Below, piece by piece: positions 57,225-64,000 of a stretch of DNA of 64,000 nucleotides (its first letter is position 1; every line of letters begins with the position of its first letter). Location: NCBI RefSeq assembly GCF_048595595.1, contig NZ_CP184347.1; one strand, 5' to 3'. Below the pieces are notes generated by a model, which ran no database searches, was not told the origin of the DNA, and was given only the letters and a program-made list of their open reading frames with translations. The translations under genes and the position numbers were made by a program. This stretch comes from Bacteroides pyogenes_A (GTDB taxonomy: Bacteria; Bacteroidota; Bacteroidia; Bacteroidales; Bacteroidaceae).

Positions 57225-58193
57225 ATGAATGCTAACCAAATGCCTTGGGAAGAACGTCCCGCAGGATGTACGGACGTCATGTGGCGTTATTCGCAGAATC
57301 CGGTCATCGGACGCTATCATATTCCTTCTTCCAACAGTATCTTCAATAGTGCCGTCGTTCCTTTCGGCGACGGATTTGCGGGTGTATTCCGTTGCGACAA
57401 CAAAGCGGTGCAGATGAATATTTTCGCCGGTTTCAGTAAAGACGGCATTCATTGGGACATCGACCATGAGCCGATCCGTTTCAAAGCCGGGAATACGGAT
57501 ATGATCGAATCGGAATATAAGTACGACCCGCGCGTGACATGGATCGAAGACCGCTATTGGGTGACTTGGTGCAACGGCTATCATGGTCCCACGATCGGCA
57601 TCGCCTATACGTTCGACTTTAAGGAGTTTTTCCAATGCGAGAATGCTTTCTTGCCGTTCAACCGCAACGGGGTGCTTTTCCCTCAGAAGATCGGCGGCAA
57701 ATATGCCATGCTCAGTCGCCCGAGTGATAACGGACACACTCCGTTCGGCGACATATACATCAGTTTCAGTCCCGACATGAAGTATTGGGGCGAGCATCGT
57801 TGCGTGATGAAAGTGACTCCTTTCCCCGAAAGCGCATGGCAATGTACGAAAATCGGCGCCGGTTCGGTTCCCTTCCTCACAGACGAAGGCTGGTTGTTGT
57901 TCTATCACGGTGTAATCACCACCTGCAACGGTTTCCGTTATGCAATGGGAGCTGCCATACTCGACAAAGATCATCCCGAGAAAGTGCTTTATCGCACTCG
58001 CGAATATCTGCTCGGTCCGGCTGCTCCATACGAGCTTCAGGGCGATGTGCCCAATGTCGTGTTCCCATGCGCGGCTTTGCAGGACGGCGAACGCGTGGCG
58101 GTTTATTACGGCGCGGCGGATACGGTGGTCGGCATGGCCTTCGGTTATATCAAGGAAATCGTTGAATTCACGAAGCGTACAAGCATCATCTGA
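57225..58193 (+). CDS. GH130 beta-mannoside phosphorylase, probably Man-beta-1,4-GlcNAc phosphorylase
   Basis: A 322-residue cytoplasmic enzyme without signal peptide. The five-bladed beta-propeller of GH130 is seen in IPSSNSIFNSAVVPFGDGFAG, YDPRVTWIEDRYWVTWCNGY (Asp101 aligns with the usual general acid), LLFYHGV and YRTREYLLGP. Members of this family phosphorolyse beta-mannosides to mannose-1-phosphate. The subgroup acting on Man-beta-1,4-GlcNAc is known from Bacteroides N-glycan loci. Since the gene lies between an MFS transporter and a GH92 alpha-mannosidase inside an apparent N-glycan PUL, this specificity is the best inference, with mannosyl-glucose phosphorylase as the alternative. Confidence 0.9.
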   Translation: MNANQMPWEERPAGCTDVMWRYSQNPVIGRYHIPSSNSIFNSAVVPFGDGFAGVFRCDNKAVQMNIFAGFSKDGIHWDIDHEPIRFKAGNTDMIESEYKYDPRVTWIEDRYWVTWCNGYHGPTIGIAYTFDFKEFFQCENAFLPFNRNGVLFPQKIGGKYAMLSRPSDNGHTPFGDIYISFSPDMKYWGEHRCVMKVTPFPESAWQCTKIGAGSVPFLTDEGWLLFYHGVITTCNGFRYAMGAAILDKDHPEKVLYRTREYLLGPAAPYELQGDVPNVVFPCAALQDGERVAVYYGAADTVVGMAFGYIKEIVEFTKRTSII

Positions 58194-58198
58194 TAAAT

Positions 58199-60472
58199 AT
58201 GAAACGTGTTTTATTAACTTGTTCATTGGTTTTCTCTCTTCTCCCCGTTCATGCGGGAGAAGGGAGGAACCTTTCTGCCGGCGACGGAAAGAAAGGGTTG
58301 CCCGTCGATTATGTTGATCCTTTTATCGGGACGACTAATTTCGGAACCACCAATCCCGGTGCTGTGTGTCCCAATGGAATGATGTCCGTGGTTCCTTTCA
58401 ATGTCATGGGCTCTTCGGAGAATACGTACGATAAAGACGCCCGTTGGTGGTCTACTCCTTATGAATATACCAATTGTTTCTTTACGGGATATGCTCATGT
58501 GAATCTGAGCGGAGTCGGTTGTCCGGAATTAGGATCTTTGTTGCTTATGCCTACTACCGGAGAACTGAATGTCGATTATAAAGAATACGGAAGTAAATAT
58601 AAAGACGAGCGGGCCACTCCGGGATACTACTCCAATTATCTGACCAAATATAACGTAAAGACTGAGGTTTCGGCCACTCCGCGCAGCGGGATCGCTCGCT
58701 TCACATTCCCCAAAGGCAAGAGTAATATCCTGCTGAATCTGGGAGAAGGATTGACAAACGAAAGCGGAGCCATGTTGCGCCGGGTGAACGATTGCGAAAT
58801 AGAAGGGATGAAGCTGTTGGGCACTTTCTGTTATAATCCGCAAGCGGTGTTTCCTATCTACTTCGTGATGCGGGTGAATAAAAAACCTCTCGCCACGGGC
58901 TATTGGAAGAAGCAGCGCCTGATGACAGGCGTGGAAGCGGAGTGGGACCCTGATAACGGCAAGTATAAACTTTATCCGCGTTACGGGAAAGAAATTGCCG
59001 GCGATGACATCGGCGCTTACTTTTCTTTTGATACGGAAGAAGGGGAGAAGGTAGAAGTCCGCATGGGTGTTTCGTTCGTCAGCATGGAGAATGCCCGGTT
59101 GAATCTGGATGCCGAACAGAAAGGCAAGGACTTCGACCGGATATGTGCGGAAGCCCGCAGTGCATGGAATGATGATTTGTCGCGTATTTCCGTAGAAGGC
59201 GGGAGCGAGGCGCAGAAGACCGTATTCTACACGGCGCTTTACCACCTGCTCATTCATCCGAATATCTTGCAGGATGTCGACGGCCGGTATCCGGCAATGG
59301 AAAGCAATGAAATTCTGACAGCGAAAGGCAACCGATACACGGTGTATTCGCTTTGGGACACGTACCGGAACGTACATCAGCTGCTGACGTTGGTTTATCC
59401 CGAGCGGCAGATCGAAATGGTACGCACGATGCTCGACATGTATCGCGAGCACGGCTGGTTGCCGAAATGGGAACTTTACGGACGGGAGACGCTTACGATG
59501 GAGGGCGATCCGAGCATTCCGGTCATTGTGGATACATGGATGAAAGGATTGCGCGACTTTGACGTCGAACTGGCATACGAAGCCATGTATAAATCGGCCA
59601 CCTCGCCGGGAGCGCAGAACCTGATGCGTCCCGACAACGACGATTATCTTTCGAAAGGGTACGTGCCGCTCCGCACGCAATACGACAACTCGGTTTCGCA
59701 TGCGTTGGAATACTACATAGCCGACTTTGCCCTCTCTCGCTTTGCCGGCGCTTTGGGCAAGAAGAAAGATGCCGAGATGTTTTACAAACGTTCTTTGGGC
59801 TACCGCCACTATTACAGCAAGGAGTTCGGAACATTGCGTCCGCTTTTGCCCGACGGTACCTTCTATTCGCCTTTCGACCCCAAGCAAGGAGAAAACTTCG
59901 AGCCGAGTCCCGGATTCCACGAAGGAAACGCATGGAATTATACCTATTACGTTCCGCATGACGTGTACGGACTGGCTAAACTCATGGGAGGGAAGAAGGC
60001 ATTCGTCGACAAGTTGCAGATGATTTTTGACGAAGGTTTGTACGACCCTGCCAACGAACCGGATATCGCTTACCCTTACCTGTTCTCGTATTTCAAAGGA
60101 GAGGAGTGGCGTACGCAGAAAGAAACGCAACGCTTGCTGGATAAATATTTCACCACCAAGCCCGACGGAATTCCCGGCAACGACGATACGGGCACAATGT
60201 CGGCGTGGGCCGTTTTCAGCATGATGGGCTTCTATCCCGATTGTCCCGGATTGCCGGAATATACCCTCACCACTCCCGTTTTCGATAAGGTGGTGATTCG
60301 TCTCGATCCCAAGTGGTATCGGGAAAAAGAGCTCGTGATTGAAACCAACCGTGCGAAGCAAGGCATGCTTTTCATCGATAAGATCCGGTTGAACGGCAAG
60401 CGTTTCGATAAATATCGCATCACTCACGACGAACTTGTACATGGCAGAAGATTACTGCTGGATTTAAAATAG
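58199..60472 (+). CDS. GH92 alpha-mannosidase, exported
   Basis: A 757-residue Ca2+-dependent exo-alpha-mannosidase with a signal peptide (RVLLTCSLVFSLLPVHAG). Family motifs: FIGTTNFGTTNPGAVCPNG at the start, HVNLSGVGCPELGSLLLMP, VYSLWDTYRNVHQLL, HEGNAWNYTYYVPHDV with Glu575 in the acid position, and IPGNDDTGTMSAWAVF with Asp662/Asp663 in the base position. GH92 enzymes trim alpha-1,2-, 1,3- or 1,6-linked mannose from high-mannose N-glycans. The exact linkage cannot be read from the sequence. It starts 5 bases after the GH130 stop and is followed by a terminator, so MFS-GH130-GH92 form one transcript. Confidence 0.95.
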   Translation: MKRVLLTCSLVFSLLPVHAGEGRNLSAGDGKKGLPVDYVDPFIGTTNFGTTNPGAVCPNGMMSVVPFNVMGSSENTYDKDARWWSTPYEYTNCFFTGYAHVNLSGVGCPELGSLLLMPTTGELNVDYKEYGSKYKDERATPGYYSNYLTKYNVKTEVSATPRSGIARFTFPKGKSNILLNLGEGLTNESGAMLRRVNDCEIEGMKLLGTFCYNPQAVFPIYFVMRVNKKPLATGYWKKQRLMTGVEAEWDPDNGKYKLYPRYGKEIAGDDIGAYFSFDTEEGEKVEVRMGVSFVSMENARLNLDAEQKGKDFDRICAEARSAWNDDLSRISVEGGSEAQKTVFYTALYHLLIHPNILQDVDGRYPAMESNEILTAKGNRYTVYSLWDTYRNVHQLLTLVYPERQIEMVRTMLDMYREHGWLPKWELYGRETLTMEGDPSIPVIVDTWMKGLRDFDVELAYEAMYKSATSPGAQNLMRPDNDDYLSKGYVPLRTQYDNSVSHALEYYIADFALSRFAGALGKKKDAEMFYKRSLGYRHYYSKEFGTLRPLLPDGTFYSPFDPKQGENFEPSPGFHEGNAWNYTYYVPHDVYGLAKLMGGKKAFVDKLQMIFDEGLYDPANEPDIAYPYLFSYFKGEEWRTQKETQRLLDKYFTTKPDGIPGNDDTGTMSAWAVFSMMGFYPDCPGLPEYTLTTPVFDKVVIRLDPKWYREKELVIETNRAKQGMLFIDKIRLNGKRFDKYRITHDELVHGRRLLLDLK

Positions 60473-60542
60473 ATTTCGTATGATTCTCTTTTTTAAAATT
60501 TAATCTTGTTTTCTTAGGTATTTGTCGTTTTCGGGTTTCATG

Positions 60543-60582
60543 GGGCTGTCGGAAAGTTTACTTCCGGTAGCCCTTTGTTTTT
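60543..60582 (+). terminator. Terminator after the GH92 gene
   Basis: GGGCTGTCGGA (60543-60553) pairs with TCCGGTAGCCC (60563-60573), with two non-Watson-Crick positions, followed by TTTGTTTTT; 70 bases after the stop. Confidence 0.7.
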
Positions 60583-60645
60583 GTGGGTACGGTTTCAAAG
60601 GCGGATCAATATATAAGCACGGGGAGAGGTATGTATGGATGGGTT

Positions 60646-60733
60646 AGTTTCCCACTGGGGAAACAAAAGTTTCCCCAGCATGAAACAAAAGTTTCCCCGG
60701 TGGGAAAAAATAGTTTCCCCGGTGGGAAAAAAC
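60646..60733. repeat. Four tandem copies of a 22-bp, internally palindromic unit
   Basis: Units at 60646, 60668, 60690 and 60712 have an exact period of 22 and begin AGTTTCCC. The consensus AGTTTCCCCGGTGGGAAA is close to a palindrome (GTTTCCC...GGGAAAC). The array lies between the convergent GH92 and nadE genes. Confidence 0.95.
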
Positions 60734-60788
60734 TGAAACTTCCGATAATTGGTTTATAAGTGCCACGGCCTACCGGATTCGGCACGCT

Positions 60789-62720
60789 TTAAGTCTTCTC
60801 AAACTCCACATCTTTCAGCCAGATTGAGGCGCTTGCGTCGCTGGGCATCCGCCAGTCGCCGCGCGGACTCAGCGAGATGCTTCCCACTTTAGGTCCGTCG
60901 GGCAGGCAAGAGCGTTTGAACTGTTGACTGAAGAAACGGCGCAGGAAGATGGAAAGCCATTTCCTGACAGTCGGTTCGTCGTAGCTGTCCTTGAACGCCA
61001 TTGTCGCCAGATAGAAAATCTTCGAAGGGCGGAAGCCGAAACGTATGAAGTAATAAAGGAAAAAATCGTGCAGTTCGTAAGGACCTACCAAGTCTTCCGT
61101 CTTTTGGCTGATTTCTCCGTTCTCATCCGCCGGAATCAATTCGGGGCTGATAGGCGTATCCGCAATATCGAGCAGGGTGGTTTGCGCAGTCGCCTCCATC
61201 TCGTTTTCGGCCACCCATTGTACCAGGTATTTTACCAACGTCTTCGGAATGCTTGCATTGACGCTGTACATCGACATGTGGTCGCCGTTGTATGTGGCCC
61301 ATCCCAATGCCAGCTCAGACAAGTCGCCCGTCCCTATCACTATTCCGTTCGTTTGGTTGGCTACGTCCATCAAAATCTGTGTGCGTTCGCGTGCCTGCGC
61401 ATTCTCATACGTTGTGTCGTGCACACGGATGTCATGCCCGATATCTTTGAAATGTTGGATGCAGGCCTCTTTGATGCTGATTTCCCGAATCGACACATCC
61501 GATGAGCGCATCAGTGCGATGGCGTTGTGGTAAGTGCGGTCGGTTGTTCCGAATCCGGGCATCGTGATTCCGATGATCCCCCTGCGCGGGAGCTTCAGCT
61601 TGTCGAAAGCTTTTATGCAGACGAGCAGCGCCAATGTGGAATCGAGTCCGCCGGATATGCCGACAACCACCTGCTTCGCTCCGATATGTACCAACCGTTG
61701 CGCCAGCCCCGCTACCTGAATGGAGAAAATCTCCCGGCAACGCTCGTCCAGTTCGGCTCCCTTGGGCACGAACGGGTGCGGGTCGAACTTCCGGGTCAGT
61801 ATCATTTCCTTGCTGTTTGCCGGTTCGGTGGAAATTAAGGTGGCTTTGCGTCCTTCCTGATTTGCCTGATTGGCGGCGAAAGTCGTATTCACTCTTCGTT
61901 CCGCGCGTATGCGTTCTACATCGATTTCGCTGATTATCAACTGTTCTTCCATGCTGAATCGTTCGCTTTGCGCCAGAAGGGAACCGTTCTCGTAAATCAT
62001 TCCGTTGCCCGCGAAGACGACATCGGTGGTAGATTCGCCGAATCCGCAGGATGAAAACACGTATCCCGCGATGCAACGCGCCGATTGCTGGCTGATGAGG
62101 GAGCAAAGGTACTGATGCTTTCCGATGCTTTCGTTATCGGCAGATAAGTTGAACAAAATCTCTGCGCCTTGCAATGCCAGCGAAGAGCTGGGAGGTATCA
62201 CCGACCAGAGGTCCTCGCATATCTCTATGGCAAATTTGGCATTCGATGTTTCGAAAATCAGGTTAGACCCGATGGAAACAGTCTGTCCGAAGAGGCGTAC
62301 GCTCTCTTCACTGAGTTGAGCGGCCGAAGTAAACCAGCGCTGTTCATAGAACTCCTTATAATTGGGTAGATAAGTTTTGGCTGCTATGCCCAGCACTTTG
62401 CCTCTCTGAATCACTACGGCCGCATTGATTACCGTTGAGTTGACGACAACCGGCATGCCCACGATGGCGATAATGTCGAGCTGGCGGGTGTTGCTCAGAA
62501 TCTGCATAAGCCTGCGCCCGGCTTCTTCAAGCAGAAGTTGCTGTCCGAACAAATCGCCGCAGGTATATCCGGTGATGCTCAATTCCGGAAATGCGATTAT
62601 CTCTACTCCTTTGCCTTCGGCTATGGCAATCAGGCTTTCAATTCTCTCCGCATTGAATTTGCAGTCGCCCACTTTTACCTGTGGAATGGCTGCGGCTACT
62701 TTAACGAATCCGTAATTCAT
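60789..62720 (-). CDS. nadE: Glutamine-dependent NAD+ synthetase
   Basis: A 643-residue two-domain enzyme that makes NAD+ from deamido-NAD+, ATP and ammonia obtained from glutamine. Residues 1 to about 290 are a nitrilase-type glutaminase with Glu46 in FPELSITGY, the Lys region AKTYLPNYKEFYE, and the nucleophile Cys in FAIEICEDLW. The synthetase domain follows with VVGISGGLDSTLALL (PP-loop), VIGTGDLSELALGWATY and GDHMSMYSVNASIPKTLV. The length is typical for the glutamine-using form. Divergent from the PerR/Fur-type gene. Confidence 0.96.
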   Translation of the reverse strand: MNYGFVKVAAAIPQVKVGDCKFNAERIESLIAIAEGKGVEIIAFPELSITGYTCGDLFGQQLLLEEAGRRLMQILSNTRQLDIIAIVGMPVVVNSTVINAAVVIQRGKVLGIAAKTYLPNYKEFYEQRWFTSAAQLSEESVRLFGQTVSIGSNLIFETSNAKFAIEICEDLWSVIPPSSSLALQGAEILFNLSADNESIGKHQYLCSLISQQSARCIAGYVFSSCGFGESTTDVVFAGNGMIYENGSLLAQSERFSMEEQLIISEIDVERIRAERRVNTTFAANQANQEGRKATLISTEPANSKEMILTRKFDPHPFVPKGAELDERCREIFSIQVAGLAQRLVHIGAKQVVVGISGGLDSTLALLVCIKAFDKLKLPRRGIIGITMPGFGTTDRTYHNAIALMRSSDVSIREISIKEACIQHFKDIGHDIRVHDTTYENAQARERTQILMDVANQTNGIVIGTGDLSELALGWATYNGDHMSMYSVNASIPKTLVKYLVQWVAENEMEATAQTTLLDIADTPISPELIPADENGEISQKTEDLVGPYELHDFFLYYFIRFGFRPSKIFYLATMAFKDSYDEPTVRKWLSIFLRRFFSQQFKRSCLPDGPKVGSISLSPRGDWRMPSDASASIWLKDVEFEKT

Positions 62721-62745
62721 CTTATTCTTTGTTTAGATACTCATG

Positions 62746-62753
62746 CAAAAATA
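62746..62753 (-). promoter_or_regulatory. Putative nadE promoter (TATTTTTG, minus strand)
   Basis: Minus-strand TATTTTTG matches TAnnTTTG and lies 26 bases upstream of the nadE ATG. The upstream TTTG is not clear. Confidence 0.5.
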
Positions 62754-62801
62754 GGAAATAGTTTCGCCGGACCGAACTAATATTGAAAAAAAACGGGTTT
62801 G

Positions 62802-62833
62802 TTTGCAAATAAAACCGAGAATTTCTACATTTG
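62802..62833 (+). promoter_or_regulatory. Promoter of the PerR/Fur-type gene (TTTG-N20-TACATTTG)
   Basis: TTTG at 62802-62805 and TACATTTG at 62826-62833 with exactly 20 bases between; 50 bases before the ATG. Confidence 0.75.
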
Positions 62834-62844
62834 CATTAGATAAA

Positions 62845-62856
62845 TAATTGTAATTA
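62845..62856. promoter_or_regulatory. Possible operator palindrome TAATTGTAATTA
   Basis: A perfect 5-2-5 inverted repeat just after the predicted transcription start of the PerR/Fur-type gene. It is A/T-rich like Per boxes but shorter than the 7-1-7 consensus, so self-regulation is only a suggestion. Confidence 0.3.
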
Positions 62857-62883
62857 ATACAAGTCTGTAAAGGAGGGAGGAAG

Positions 62884-63297
62884 ATGAAAGCGTACGACCG
62901 GCTGCTGGCACATAACATAAAGCCTTCCATGCAGCGTATCGCCATTATGGGATATCTGATGGAAAACCGGACACACCCTTCGGTTGATGAAATATATACT
63001 GCCTTGTCTCCTTCTATGCCTACACTATCGAAAACAACCGTTTATAATACCTTGAAACTGTTTTCGGAGCAGGGCGCTGCATCGATGCTTACGATCGATG
63101 ACCGGAATACGAACTTCGATGCGGATACTTCGCCCCATGCTCATTTCCTCTGCAAGAAATGCGGCCGGATTTACGACGGAAACTCTTCCTGCCTTGTGGA
63201 GGAGTCGGGAAAACGCGAATTGGATGGTCATCAGGTGATGGAAGTCCACCTGTATTATAAGGGTATATGTAAGAATTGCTCACGAAAAGCCATATAA
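62884..63297 (+). CDS. PerR-like Fur-family metalloregulator
   Basis: A 137-residue winged-helix repressor. N-terminal DNA-binding domain: KPSMQRIAIMGYLMENRTHPSVDEIYTALSP with STPT-like LSKTTVYNTLKLF. Dimer/metal domain: NFDADTSPHAHFLCKKCGRIYD and a second CxxC in ICKNCSRK, the structural Zn site. Asp, rather than the Fur-type Glu, follows Phe in NFDADTSPHAH; this fits the peroxide-sensing PerR branch (B. subtilis Asp85, His91, His93). The ATG at 62884 is preceded by an unusually strong AAGGAGGGAGGA ribosome-binding site. A nitroreductase gene follows, in line with a redox-stress context. Confidence 0.85.
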   Translation: MKAYDRLLAHNIKPSMQRIAIMGYLMENRTHPSVDEIYTALSPSMPTLSKTTVYNTLKLFSEQGAASMLTIDDRNTNFDADTSPHAHFLCKKCGRIYDGNSSCLVEESGKRELDGHQVMEVHLYYKGICKNCSRKAI

Positions 63298-63398
63298 GCG
63301 TAATCGACCGACTTACTTAACATTCATTTTTTGACTATCGGCTTTAAACGTGCTTCGTATATTTTTATGGAGTCTGTTTATAAATAGATTTTTTCGGT

Positions 63399-63406
63399 TA
63401 TATTTG
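63399..63406 (+). promoter_or_regulatory. Putative promoter of the nitroreductase gene (TATATTTG)
   Basis: TATATTTG matches TAnnTTTG; 27 bases before the ATG at 63433. GTTTA, not TTTG, lies at the upstream position. Confidence 0.5.
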
Positions 63407-63432
63407 TCTGTCAACCATAAAATAGTACGATC

Positions 63433-64000
63433 ATGAGAAAATTGCAGCTTTTTTTGTTGTGTTGGGTGTTTTCTCTCGCGGCGGCACTTGCTGCCGATAA
63501 GGTGATTGAACTCCCTAAGCCGGATCTGAAGCGCGGAGGTACGGTAATGAAAGCATTGTCCGAGCGCCAATCCACACGCGAGTATGCGTCGGAAGCATTG
63601 CGTCTGTCCGATCTCTCCGATTTGCTGTGGGCAGCCAATGGAGTGAATCGTCCCGCTTCGGGCAAACGTACGGCGCCTTCGGCAATGAATAAGCAAGAAG
63701 TCGACATCTATGTGGTATTGCCTCAAGGCAGTTATTTGTACGATGCCAAGAGTCATCGCCTGCATTTGGTGGCCGAAGGCGATCATCGCGCAGCGGTTGC
63801 CGGCGCACAGGATTTTGTAAAGACGGCTCCGGTATCGTTGGTTTTGGTGAGCGATATCGCCCGCTTCGGCGATGCGGGCAATGTTCGTTATCAGTTGATA
63901 GGAGCTATGGATGCAGGGATTGTATCGCAAAACATTTCTGTGTTTTGCGCTACGGCGCATTTGGCCACTGTCCCCCGTGCCACGATGGATGAGACCGCCT
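63433..64000 (+). CDS. Nitroreductase family protein with signal peptide (cut by window edge)
   Basis: The first 189 codons of an FMN-dependent nitroreductase-like protein. A signal peptide (LQLFLLCWVFSLAAALAAD) suggests export to the periplasm. The mature part has the family's LSERQSTREYASEALRLSDLSDLLWAANGVNR, then KRTAPSAMNKQEVDIYVVLPQG, VKTAPVSLVLVSD and AMDAGIVSQNISVFCAT. This SagB/ThcOx-like layout is common in Bacteroides. The physiological substrate is unknown. The gene follows the PerR-like regulator by 135 bases with its own promoter motif. Confidence 0.87.
   Translation, partial: MRKLQLFLLCWVFSLAAALAADKVIELPKPDLKRGGTVMKALSERQSTREYASEALRLSDLSDLLWAANGVNRPASGKRTAPSAMNKQEVDIYVVLPQGSYLYDAKSHRLHLVAEGDHRAAVAGAQDFVKTAPVSLVLVSDIARFGDAGNVRYQLIGAMDAGIVSQNISVFCATAHLATVPRATMDETA

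Noticed and set aside
57216..60442. Minus-strand ORFs of 336 and 637 codons opposite GH130 and GH92
   Set aside because: The sense-strand genes have full catalytic motifs and operon spacing; the antisense frames have no domain.

Overview
The window comes from a Bacteroidales chromosome, most likely Bacteroides or a close relative. The evidence is a Bacteroidota-type 16S gene whose 3' end reads CCTCCTTTCT, many promoters of the TAnnTTTG class (several with TTTG 19-21 bases upstream), SusC/SusD-like proteins, fimbrillin-type lipoproteins, an ECF sigma/FecR pair, a GT3-type glycogen synthase and a DUF2764-containing V-type ATPase operon. The species was not determined. No prophage, transposase or CRISPR array was seen.

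Layout. 1-3033: the 5' part of uvrA (minus), dinB, then a long non-coding tract with two tandem-repeat arrays. 3034-7170: a heparinase II/III-like protein, another repeat array, a small secreted protein, a palindromic element and a 45-residue ORF with its own promoter and terminator. 7184-9961: a transglutaminase-like lipoprotein. 10450-16810: a 31-bp perfect palindrome, two rRNA promoters, and 16S - tRNA-Ile - tRNA-Ala - 23S - 5S with a terminator. 17282-24891: a V-type ATPase operon (E, DUF2764, A, B, D, I, K) whose K subunit keeps the Na+-ligand pattern known from Enterococcus hirae. 25374-29645: glycogen synthase and alpha-glucan phosphorylase. 30009-32457: a fimbrillin/FISUMP lipoprotein and a hotdog thioesterase. 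32487-37060: a his operon (hisG-D-C-B) preceded by a His-rich leader peptide and attenuator. 37175-39048: a secreted phosphatase and a soluble response-regulator/kinase hybrid. 39461-45617 (minus): AddB/AddA-like recombination nuclease-helicase. 45773-60472: an ECF sigma/FecR-controlled polysaccharide utilisation locus (SusC with STN domain, SusD, GH18, DUF1735-LamG lipoprotein, MFS transporter, GH130, GH92) that fits N-glycan use: release outside the cell, trimming of alpha-mannose, import of Man-beta-1,4-GlcNAc and phosphorolysis in the cytoplasm. 60789-64000: nadE (minus), a PerR/Fur-type regulator and a partial nitroreductase.

The least explained signal is in the intergenic DNA. Tandem arrays with unrelated-looking units have periods of 132, 44, 66, 22 and 22 bp, and one further pair of direct repeats lies exactly 66 bp apart. 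All are multiples of 22. The 66-bp unit itself splits into degenerate 22-mers. A second dispersed signal is a palindromic element present twice (6281 and 39254).
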